Positions 7,293 to 14,174 of a DNA stretch of 64,000 nucleotides are shown here, in pieces; within the stretch, counting starts at the first letter, position 1, and each line of letters starts with the position of its first letter. The notes below the pieces were generated by a model. It saw nothing but the letters and a program-made list of their open reading frames with translations. It did not search any database and had not been told where the DNA came from. The position numbers and the translations under genes are program-made. The stretch lies in contig NZ_FNKP01000003.1 in assembly GCF_900099835.1 (NCBI RefSeq), forward strand, positions 744,001 through 808,000, read 5' to 3'. The stretch is from Paraburkholderia fungorum (lineage in GTDB: Bacteria; Pseudomonadota; Gammaproteobacteria; Burkholderiales; Burkholderiaceae).

Positions 7293-9770
7293 ATGAGAAT
7301 ACGTGCATCGAGACTCGCCTGCCTGGGCGCCATACTTTCGCTCGCCGCCTGCGGCCACGACGACATCACCTCGCCGAACGCCAGCATCGACGCAACCGGG
7401 GTTGTGGCGGCAGGCGCGCCGATTGTCGGCGTGAGCATCACAGTGACCGACAGCAACGGCAAGAGCACGCAATCGGGCGTCACCGATTCGACCGGCAAAT
7501 TCACCGTGTCGATGACCGGCCAGCCGCCATTCATCCTCACCGCGCCGTTCAACGATATCGACGGCACGCCCGCCACGCTCTCGGCCGTGATCGATCCCGC
7601 GCCCACATCGACGAACAATCCCGCGGCTGTGACAGCCAATCTGAATCCGTTCACGTCGCTGATCACGCAACGCGTACTCGGCATCGTGCCGGGCGGCGCA
7701 CCGACCAGCGCGCAAATCACGTCGGCGAAAATTTCGACGAAGACCATCGCGCAAGCGGACGCGGACGTCGCCGCTGCATTGCAGCCGTTGTTCTCCGCGT
7801 TCAACGTGCCGGCCGCCACGGTTGCCGATCCGATCGGCTCGACGTATCAGGCGAATTCGGCCAACGCGCTCGATAACCTGTTCGACATCGCGCACTTCAA
7901 CGTGCATGCCGGCACGGTTGCCGCCGGTACCGACACGAGCCGCGCGCAGGTTTCGATTCCGGCGGCCGGCGCGGTTTCCGGCGTAATGCCGGCCACCGCC
8001 GCGACCTCCGCGCTGGCACTGAGCAACGGCCCGACCACGACGCCGATCCAGCACGTGATCGTGATCGTCGGCGAGAACCAGACGTTCGACGGACTGTTCG
8101 GCGGCTACGTTGCGCCGACTGGTCAGACGGTGAAGAACCTGCTCTCCGAAGGAATCATCAATGCGGACGGCACGCCCGGTCCGAACTTCTCGCAAGCCGC
8201 GCAGAACCAGGGCGCGACGCAGACGGCCTATACGATCGACCCGGCGCGCTCGTCCGCATTTGCGACGCTGCCGCAACCGGAACAGATCGGCATCGAGAAC
8301 CTGCAGACGTTCACGACCGGCGGCGGCACGCCCGACACGCGCTTCCCGGCCACGTTGCCGAACGGCCCGTTCCAGATCACCAAGTACGTGCCGTACGCGC
8401 AGCAGGTCACCGCCGTCGCGCCGTTGCTGACGCTGTACGCGATGACCGGGGACCCGGTTCACCGCTTCTTCCAGATGTGGCAGCAAACCGGCGGCGACAA
8501 CAGCAAGCACGACATGTTCACGTGGGTCGCCACCACGGTCGGCCAGGGCGGCGACACGACCGGCATCACGCCGGCGAATCCGTCGCAGGGCGGCGAGTTG
8601 ATGGGCTTCATGAACATGTCCACGGGTGACGCGCCGTACTTCCAGTCGCTCGCGCAAACCTACGCGGTGAGCGACAACTACCACCAGTCGGTCATGGGCG
8701 GCACGGGCGCGAACTTCTTCTCGATCGCCACCGCCGACTCGCCGTACTTCAACACGGCGGGCGCAGTCGCCACGCCGCCGGCCAACCAGATCGAGAACCC
8801 GAATCCGATGACGGGTACGCCGAACTTCTACACGCAGGACGGCTATGAAGGCGGTTCGTACGTGAACTGTTCGGACACGAGCCAGCCGGGTGTCAGCGCG
8901 ATTCTCAACTTCCTCGCGACGAAGAAAGTCGCGAGCAATTGCGATGCGGGCAAGTACTACCTCGTCAACAACTACAACCCCGGCTATGACCTGAACGGCA
9001 ACGTGCAGCCGATCGGCGCGAACAATTACAACTATCCGCCGCAGACGGTGCCGACTATCGCGGAAGCGCTGGCGGCCAAGGGCGTGTCGTGGAAGTGGTA
9101 TACGGGCGGACGCACCACCGCCGACCTCACCGCCGAGACCCAGCTTCTGGAACTCGCGGACAGCCTGCCCGCTGTGCAGGCGGCAGCACTCGCGCAGTCG
9201 GCGCAGTACAACAACATCGGCGATCCGCTGGTGGCGTCGAGCAACGTGATGGGCACGCCTGCGCTCAAAGCTGGCCTGACCGATCTCACGACCTTCACCA
9301 ACGACATCAAGAACGGCACGCTGCCGTCGGTATCGTTCGTGGTTCCGAAGAACCTGGACAGCGGTCACCCGGGCTACTCGGCACCGGCCACTTACGAGGC
9401 GTTCCTGAAGACCGTAGTGGCGAACGTGCAGGCCAATCCGACGCTGTGGGCGCACACGGCGATCCTGATCACGACCGACGAAGGCGGCGGTCACTTCGAC
9501 ACCGGCGCGATCCAGAACCTCGATTTCTTCGGCGATGGTCCGCGGATTCCGATGCTGGTGGTGTCGCCGTATGCTCGCACGGGCATGGTCGATCACACGT
9601 ATTACGACCACGCATCGGTGCTCAAATTCATCGAGCGCAACTGGCGCATGCAGCCTCTGTCGACGCGTAGCCGCGACCGCTTGCCGAATCCGGTGACGTC
9701 GACGCAGAGCCCGTATTTGCCGGTCAATACGACGTCGATTGGCGATCTGATGTCGATGTTCAACTTCTGA
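7293..9770 (+). CDS. exported phosphoesterase / phospholipase C-like lipoprotein
   Basis: 825 residues. The leader MRIRASRLACLGAILSLAAC has a lipobox (Cys20). Residues 30-250 form an Ala/Thr-rich N-terminal part beginning with a carboxypeptidase-regulatory-like beta repeat (GVVAAGAPIVGVSITVTDSNG). From about residue 250 the phosphoesterase domain begins: VIVIVGENQTFDGLFGGY is the metal-binding and nucleophile region of the phospholipase C / AcpA acid phosphatase family (Pfam Phosphoesterase), with the Thr of ENQTFD as probable nucleophile. TTDEGGGHFD near residue 730 supplies further metal ligands. The family hydrolyses phosphatidylcholine or other phosphomonoesters and diesters outside the cytoplasm. 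Length exceeds the usual 500-700 residues because of the N-terminal extension. The opposite strand also carries a long open frame, which is a codon-bias shadow. Confidence 0.88.
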   Translation: MRIRASRLACLGAILSLAACGHDDITSPNASIDATGVVAAGAPIVGVSITVTDSNGKSTQSGVTDSTGKFTVSMTGQPPFILTAPFNDIDGTPATLSAVIDPAPTSTNNPAAVTANLNPFTSLITQRVLGIVPGGAPTSAQITSAKISTKTIAQADADVAAALQPLFSAFNVPAATVADPIGSTYQANSANALDNLFDIAHFNVHAGTVAAGTDTSRAQVSIPAAGAVSGVMPATAATSALALSNGPTTTPIQHVIVIVGENQTFDGLFGGYVAPTGQTVKNLLSEGIINADGTPGPNFSQAAQNQGATQTAYTIDPARSSAFATLPQPEQIGIENLQTFTTGGGTPDTRFPATLPNGPFQITKYVPYAQQVTAVAPLLTLYAMTGDPVHRFFQMWQQTGGDNSKHDMFTWVATTVGQGGDTTGITPANPSQGGELMGFMNMSTGDAPYFQSLAQTYAVSDNYHQSVMGGTGANFFSIATADSPYFNTAGAVATPPANQIENPNPMTGTPNFYTQDGYEGGSYVNCSDTSQPGVSAILNFLATKKVASNCDAGKYYLVNNYNPGYDLNGNVQPIGANNYNYPPQTVPTIAEALAAKGVSWKWYTGGRTTADLTAETQLLELADSLPAVQAAALAQSAQYNNIGDPLVASSNVMGTPALKAGLTDLTTFTNDIKNGTLPSVSFVVPKNLDSGHPGYSAPATYEAFLKTVVANVQANPTLWAHTAILITTDEGGGHFDTGAIQNLDFFGDGPRIPMLVVSPYARTGMVDHTYYDHASVLKFIERNWRMQPLSTRSRDRLPNPVTSTQSPYLPVNTTSIGDLMSMFNF

Positions 9771-9799
9771 TCGGGCGATGTCGGGCCGTAGATGAATGC

Positions 9800-9830
9800 A
9801 ACGGTGGAGCGCGTAGCCCCACCGTTTTCC
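9800..9830 (+). terminator. terminator after phosphoesterase
   Basis: AACGGTGG (9800-9807) pairs with CCACCGTT (9819-9826), followed by TTCC. It is a modest hairpin 30 bases past the stop of the phosphoesterase gene and upstream of the cytochrome c peroxidase start. Confidence 0.6.
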
Positions 9831-9847
9831 GTTGAAAAGATGCAGGC

Positions 9848-11218
9848 ATGCAGATGATTCGAATTGGCTTCAAACCGGCGACTCGCTTGAGCGTCGCGGT
9901 AATCGCCGCTGTCATATTGATCGCGGGTGCGGGCGTCGGGCTGGCGGCGGCGCAGTCGGCGGGTACGGGTGCTGCTGCGGCTGCGAAGAATGCACCTGCT
10001 GCCGCGAAAGCCGCGCCGGCCAGCGGCAATAAAGTGTCGGTGCAACGATGGGTGCGTTATCCGGCGAGCCCCGCCACGTTGAGCCCGCAAGCGCAGCTCG
10101 GCAAGCAGCTCTTCTTCGATGCGTCGCTGTCGGCGTCGGGAAAAATGTCGTGCGCAAGCTGCCATAGTCCCGAGCATGCCTACGGGCCGCCGAACGGTCT
10201 CGCCGTCCAATTCGGCGGACCAGACATGCGCCGGCCCGGCACGCGCTCGGTGCCGTCGCTGCGCTACCTGAACTTCACGCCGCTATTCAGCCGGCACTTC
10301 TACACGCCAGCCTCCGAAGACACCGAGGACGAAGGCCCAACCGGTGGTTTCATGCGCGACGGCTCCGCTGCTTCGCTGCATGAGCAGGCGTCGATGCCGC
10401 TGCTCAATCCGAACGAGATGGCCAACCTCAATGCTGCCGATGTCGTGGCAAAACTTCAGCACGGCGCATCGGCGGAGAACTTCAGGAAGGTGTTCGGCGC
10501 GCAGATTTTTTCGCAGACAGACCAGGCATTCGTGCGCCTCGGCGAAGCGCTCGAAGCGTTCCAGACCGAGGACGCGAGCTTTCATCCGTACACCAGCAAG
10601 TTCGACGCGGCGATGTCCGGTCACGCGGATTTCACCGCGGCGGAATTGCGCGGCTATGCGCTGTTCAACAATCCCGACAAGGGCAACTGCGCGAAGTGCC
10701 ATCTCGATACGCCGGGACCGGGCGGACGTCCTGCGCAATTCGCGGATTTTTCGTTTATTGCGCTTGGTGTACCGCGTAATCCTGAGATTCCGGTCAATCG
10801 CGACCCGAAGTATTTCGACCTCGGTTTGTGCGGTCCTTATCGCCGCGATCTGGCGAAGGAAACGGATTTTTGCGGCATGTTCAAGTCGCCGACGCTACGC
10901 AATAGCGCGACGCGTTCGGTGTTCTTCCACAATGGCCGCTTTCATAATCTCGAGGACGTGATGCACTTTTACGTCGAACGGGATACGAATCCGGGCAAGT
11001 GGTATCCGAAGCGCGCCAACGGCAAGGTCGACAAGTTCGACGATCTTCCGCCGCGCGATCGCGACAACGTCGACTTTGCAGACGCACCAATGGATCGCAA
11101 ACTCGGCGGCAAACCCGCGTTGAACGAGACGGAGATTCGCGACGTGATCGCGTTCCTGCAGACGTTGAACGACGGTTACTCGGCAACGGCAGGTGGATCG
11201 AAAGTGCAAGCGCGATAA
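9848..11218 (+). CDS. di-haem cytochrome c peroxidase family protein
   Basis: 456 residues, with an N-terminal hydrophobic segment (SVAVIAAVILIAGAGVGLAAAQ) that is a signal peptide or anchor and then an Ala/Lys-rich linker. Two c-type haem motifs are present: CASCH near residue 102 and CAKCH near 282. Both, with the flanking SPEHAYGP and FKSPTLRN stretches, fit the bacterial di-haem cytochrome c peroxidase / MauG superfamily. CcpA-type enzymes reduce hydrogen peroxide in the periplasm with electrons from small cytochromes, whereas MauG-type members oxidise proteins. The sequence does not separate these roles. It is about 100 residues longer than classical CcpA. The start could also be the second ATG at 9854. 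It stands downstream of two other exported enzymes, each with its own terminator, so it is probably transcribed separately. Confidence 0.85.
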   Translation: MQMIRIGFKPATRLSVAVIAAVILIAGAGVGLAAAQSAGTGAAAAAKNAPAAAKAAPASGNKVSVQRWVRYPASPATLSPQAQLGKQLFFDASLSASGKMSCASCHSPEHAYGPPNGLAVQFGGPDMRRPGTRSVPSLRYLNFTPLFSRHFYTPASEDTEDEGPTGGFMRDGSAASLHEQASMPLLNPNEMANLNAADVVAKLQHGASAENFRKVFGAQIFSQTDQAFVRLGEALEAFQTEDASFHPYTSKFDAAMSGHADFTAAELRGYALFNNPDKGNCAKCHLDTPGPGGRPAQFADFSFIALGVPRNPEIPVNRDPKYFDLGLCGPYRRDLAKETDFCGMFKSPTLRNSATRSVFFHNGRFHNLEDVMHFYVERDTNPGKWYPKRANGKVDKFDDLPPRDRDNVDFADAPMDRKLGGKPALNETEIRDVIAFLQTLNDGYSATAGGSKVQAR

Positions 11219-11230
11219 CAGCAGAGGGGG

Positions 11231-11258
11231 TGAGTCCGCGTAGCCTTCGGCGGACTCA
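11231..11258. terminator. hairpin between convergent genes
   Basis: TGAGTCCGC (11231-11239) pairs with GCGGACTCA (11250-11258) around a 10-base loop. It lies between the convergent peroxidase and Fur-family genes and may end transcripts from both sides, though there is no long T run. Confidence 0.5.
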
Positions 11259-11273
11259 TCGATCCAAAGCACT

Positions 11274-11732
11274 CTAACGCGCGATGCTGCTCGGAATCGC
11301 CCGCTTCACGTGCGCGCCGCGATCCCGGCATTCCGCGCACAGACCGAACACGACGAGTTGTCGTCCCGACACGGAGAAGTCGAGGTCTTCCGCCACCGCT
11401 TGCTGTCGCGCCTCGATCTCGGGATCGAAAAATTCGCGGATGCTGCCGCACACCGTGCACACGATATGGTCGTGCCGGGCACCGTCATTCAACTCATAAG
11501 CCATGTGGCCGCCTCCGAACACGAGGCCGGACAGCAGCTTCGCATCCGTGAGTTCATTGAGCACACGGTAGACGGTAGACAAACTCACATTACGGATTTC
11601 TTCGTTCAGAAGGCTGTAAACCCGATCGGCGCTAAGGTGGTCATGAGCATGCTGTTGAAAGAATTCCAGCACCAGCACGCGCGCGCGCGTGGAGCGCAAA
11701 CCGGCGCGCTTAAGGGTTCGGTGAATGTTCAT
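11274..11732 (-). CDS. Fur-family metal-responsive repressor
   Basis: 152 residues. The N-terminal winged helix (LKRAGLRSTRARVLVLEFFQ, then SLSTVYRVLNELTDAKLL) and the His/Cys-rich dimerisation part (ARHDHIVCTVCG, later LCAEC) are typical of the Fur superfamily. Cys92/Cys95 and Cys132/Cys135 make the structural zinc site, and HDH before CTVC is part of the regulatory metal site. The family includes Fur (iron), Zur (zinc) and PerR (peroxide); the sequence alone does not decide, and nearby genes offer both iron (siderophore receptor) and peroxide (cytochrome c peroxidase) themes. A near-perfect 18-base palindrome lies 48 bases upstream of the start and is a candidate autoregulatory site. The main Fur of Burkholderiales is usually on chromosome 1, so this is probably a paralogue. 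Confidence 0.88.
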   Translation of the reverse strand: MNIHRTLKRAGLRSTRARVLVLEFFQQHAHDHLSADRVYSLLNEEIRNVSLSTVYRVLNELTDAKLLSGLVFGGGHMAYELNDGARHDHIVCTVCGSIREFFDPEIEARQQAVAEDLDFSVSGRQLVVFGLCAECRDRGAHVKRAIPSSIAR

Positions 11733-11779
11733 GAACTTGGTGGAGGGAGCGTCAGAAAGCCGACGTCCTGCGTCAGTCG

Positions 11780-11797
11780 GGCGAATTGCAATTTGCC
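11780..11797. promoter_or_regulatory. candidate operator of the Fur-family gene
   Basis: GGCGAATTGCAATTTGCC is a palindrome with 8 of 9 base pairs matching. It lies 48 bases upstream of the Fur-family start codon, where a repressor would overlap the promoter. It does not look like a classical Fur box, so it may mark a different metal specificity. Function is inferred from position only. Confidence 0.4.
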
Positions 11798-11909
11798 GAA
11801 CTATGTAGGGAGGCTGCTTAAGGCAACCTTAAGGACGGCCGGATCACCGGCTGCGGTCAGCCGGGAATAGATAGTGCGGGCTCTGCGGCACAGCATTGCG
11901 CGATGCCGA

Positions 11910-12218
11910 TCAGGCCTTGAACGTTTGCTCGGTGTTGCCCTGCGTATCCGCTGCGTCATTTTTCGGGCCTTGCAGGGACAGCAGCTGATCGATAAACGCG
12001 TGAGCGCGGCCCTCACCATAGGCGATCGCGTCGAATTCGGAAATGAAGATGGGCTCCTCCGCGAAGCTCACCACGTCATCGTTCGGAGCACCCGGCGGCG
12101 ACACCCTCCAGCGAAGCGCGTAACCGGCTAGGTTGGCGCCCAGCGTCCCCGATTCATCAGGGCTCACGTGGACCTCGATTCCGTATCCGCGATACGGGGC
12201 GCAGGAGTGGCTGGCCAT
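11910..12218 (-). CDS. conserved small protein of unknown function
   Basis: 102 residues, start ATG 12218 with AAAGGAAAGG just upstream on the minus strand. No signal peptide and no membrane segment. The visible pattern is a compact mixed alpha/beta sequence with YRGYGIEVHV near the start, YALRWRVSPPG, a central FAEEPIFISEFDAIAYGEGRAHAFIDQ and a polar C-terminal tail. The good ribosome-binding site and ordinary codon use make it a likely real gene. I do not recognise the family. It lies alone between the Fur-family regulator and the iron-signalling sigma factor, 177 bases upstream of the former in the same orientation, so it may be transcribed with it. Confidence 0.65.
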   Translation of the reverse strand: MASHSCAPYRGYGIEVHVSPDESGTLGANLAGYALRWRVSPPGAPNDDVVSFAEEPIFISEFDAIAYGEGRAHAFIDQLLSLQGPKNDAADTQGNTEQTFKA

Positions 12219-12426
12219 GGCCTTTCCTTTTTAATCACGCATCGCGCAAAGACCGGTCTGCTTTGCGCTGCGCGGACCTTCGCAGACTACCGCCCGCTGC
12301 AATGCATCATCCGTCTGATAGTAGGATTAATAAGCCATGTGCAACATGCGTGTCCCGCCGTAAAACGTTGCAAATCAAGCACACTTCCCTTTCAGCGCGT
12401 TGCGGAAATATGCCGATTGAGTTATA

Positions 12427-12445
12427 AATGAGAATGGTTCTTATT
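12427..12445. promoter_or_regulatory. Fur box upstream of ECF sigma factor
   Basis: AATGAGAATGGTTCTTATT: AATGAGAA and TTCTTATT are inverted with 7 of 8 pairs around TGG, the arrangement of a 19-base Fur box. It ends 26 bases before the sigma factor start codon. It implies that the iron-signalling operon is repressed by Fur when iron is plentiful. Confidence 0.7.
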
Positions 12446-12470
12446 CCAATCGATGCAAGAGGATTGTGCG

Positions 12471-12998
12471 ATGTCTTCCGTTCCACTCGACGCGCAGCAG
12501 GGGGTGCGCGCGCTGTACCGTGATCATCACGGGTGGTTGCAATCCTGGCTGCATCGCAAATTGGGCAACGCGTTTGACGCCGCCGATCTGGCGCACGACA
12601 CGTTTCTGCGCATCCTCTGCGCGCGTGACCGGCAGAACGCGCTCGATCCCGACCTCGATCTGCGCGAACCGCGTGCGTACCTGACCACGGTCGCCGGACG
12701 GCTCGTGCTCAACCATTACCGGCGGCTTTCGCTGGAACGCGCTTACCTCGACGCGCTCTCCACGCTGCCGGAATCGCTGGTGCCGTCGCCGGAAGATCAG
12801 GCGGTGATTCTCGAAACGCTGCACGAGATCGACGCGATGCTCGACCGTCTCAGTGCCAAGGCCCGCACGACGTTCCTGCTCGCGCAACTCGAAGGGCTGA
12901 CCTACGCCGAGATCGCCGAACGGCTTCAGGTAAATATCCGCACGGTGAAACGCTACATGGCCGCGGCCTACGAAGAATGCATCCTGCTGACGACCTGA
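12471..12998 (+). CDS. FecI-type ECF sigma factor
   Basis: 175 residues from ATG 12471, chosen over the ATG at 12453 because AAGAGG (12457-12462) is well placed for it. Region 2 (DAADLAHDTFLRILCARD, then REPRAYLTTVAGRLVLNHYRR) and region 4 (LSAKARTTFLLAQLEGLTYAEIAERLQVNIRTVKRYM) are complete. This is the iron-starvation class of ECF sigma factor, which directs RNA polymerase to a TonB-dependent receptor gene. Its stop overlaps the FecR start by 22 bases, and the receptor follows, so this is a complete cell-surface signalling set. The Fur box just upstream gives the first layer of control. Confidence 0.92.
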   Translation: MSSVPLDAQQGVRALYRDHHGWLQSWLHRKLGNAFDAADLAHDTFLRILCARDRQNALDPDLDLREPRAYLTTVAGRLVLNHYRRLSLERAYLDALSTLPESLVPSPEDQAVILETLHEIDAMLDRLSAKARTTFLLAQLEGLTYAEIAERLQVNIRTVKRYMAAAYEECILLTT

Positions 12999-14023
12999 AG
13001 TCCGCGCGAGCCGCTACCGACGATTCCGACAATTCCAACGATTCGCGTCCGCTCGAACGCGCGGTTGCGCGCGCCGCCGCCGGCTGGCTCGTGCGTCTGC
13101 ACGACGACGCGACGCCGGAGAATCTCGCGGCCTGCGCACGCTGGCGCGCGGCCGATCCCGAGCATGAGCGGGCATGGCAACGGGCACAGAAAATCGACCG
13201 GAAATTCAGCATGCTTCAGCCCGGCGTGGGACTGCCTGCGCTCGGGCGCGAAAACCGTTTCGACCGGCGCGCGGCGATCAAGACGCTGAGCGCGTTGCTC
13301 GTCGCGGGGTCGGCGGGTTATATGGCGTATCGGGTGGCACCTTGGCGCGAGTGGACCTCGGACGAACGCACCGCCACCGGCGAGCGCCGCACCGTCGTGC
13401 TCGCGGACGGAACGCGCGTCGATCTGAACACGTCCACCGCTTTCGATATCGCGTTCAGCGACACCGAACGCCGGGTCGTGCTTCACACCGGCGAGATTCT
13501 GGTCGAGACCGGTCCGGACGCGAATCGCGTATCCGGTAGTTACCGGCCGTTTATCGTGCAGACCTCTCAGGGTGACATTCGCGCGCTCGGCACGCGTTTC
13601 GACGTGCGCCGCGAACCGGACGACGCGACGCGCGTCGCCGTCCTGCACGGAGCGGTGGAGATCACACCGGTTTCGATGCCAGCGTTGAAACGCGTGATCG
13701 CGGCGGGCGAGCAGACCCGCTTCACCGCCACATCGATCGACCCCGCTTCCGCTGTGGATCGCCATATCGCCGACTGGTCGCGCGGCGTGCTGTTCGCCGA
13801 CAGCGTGCGCCTCGACGACTTTGCCGCGGAACTCAGCCGCTATCGGCCAGGCGTATTGCGCTGCGACCCGGCGGTGGCGAATCTGCGGATCACGGGTGCT
13901 TTCCAGATCGGCAATACCGACAACATCCTCGCCGCGCTGCCAGACACCTTGCCGGTGCGGGTTATCTATCGAACCCGCTACTGGGTGACGATCGCCGCCG
14001 GCCATCAAGCAACTGAGACCTGA
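12977..14023 (+). CDS. FecR-type anti-sigma/sigma-regulator
   Basis: 348 residues. The cytoplasmic N-terminus (about residues 20-75) carries the DUF4880-like pattern with AAGWLVRLHDDATPENLAAC and WRAADPEHERAWQRAQ, which binds the sigma factor. One membrane segment follows at about residues 100-118 (TLSALLVAGSAGYMAYRVAP). The periplasmic part is the FecR domain (RRTVVLADGTRVDLNTSTAF, VQTSQGDIRALGTRFDV) and a C-terminal receptor-contacting domain (DFAAELSRYRPGVLRCDP, LRITGAFQIGN). In this class the receptor's N-terminal signalling domain touches FecR when a ferric siderophore binds, and FecR then activates or releases the sigma factor. The start lies inside the sigma factor gene, implying translational coupling. 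Confidence 0.92.
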   Translation: MHPADDLKSARAATDDSDNSNDSRPLERAVARAAAGWLVRLHDDATPENLAACARWRAADPEHERAWQRAQKIDRKFSMLQPGVGLPALGRENRFDRRAAIKTLSALLVAGSAGYMAYRVAPWREWTSDERTATGERRTVVLADGTRVDLNTSTAFDIAFSDTERRVVLHTGEILVETGPDANRVSGSYRPFIVQTSQGDIRALGTRFDVRREPDDATRVAVLHGAVEITPVSMPALKRVIAAGEQTRFTATSIDPASAVDRHIADWSRGVLFADSVRLDDFAAELSRYRPGVLRCDPAVANLRITGAFQIGNTDNILAALPDTLPVRVIYRTRYWVTIAAGHQATET

Positions 14024-14174
14024 ACGCGTCTGCCTGATCGTCGCCGCTGTTCGCCGCTCAATCCCCCGCTGCCGTCACGTCCGGAAAAATTTCGCGTTTG
14101 CATGTCCCCTTTCCCGATCTCGCGTGTCATCGATATAGGAGCAACAAACAGCAACCGCCTGACCAGGAACATTC

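Noticed and set aside
7167..9611. An 814-codon open frame on the minus strand opposite the phosphoesterase
   Set aside because: Its sequence is Arg/Val/His-rich without motifs. It is a mirror of GC-rich third codon positions in the real plus-strand gene.
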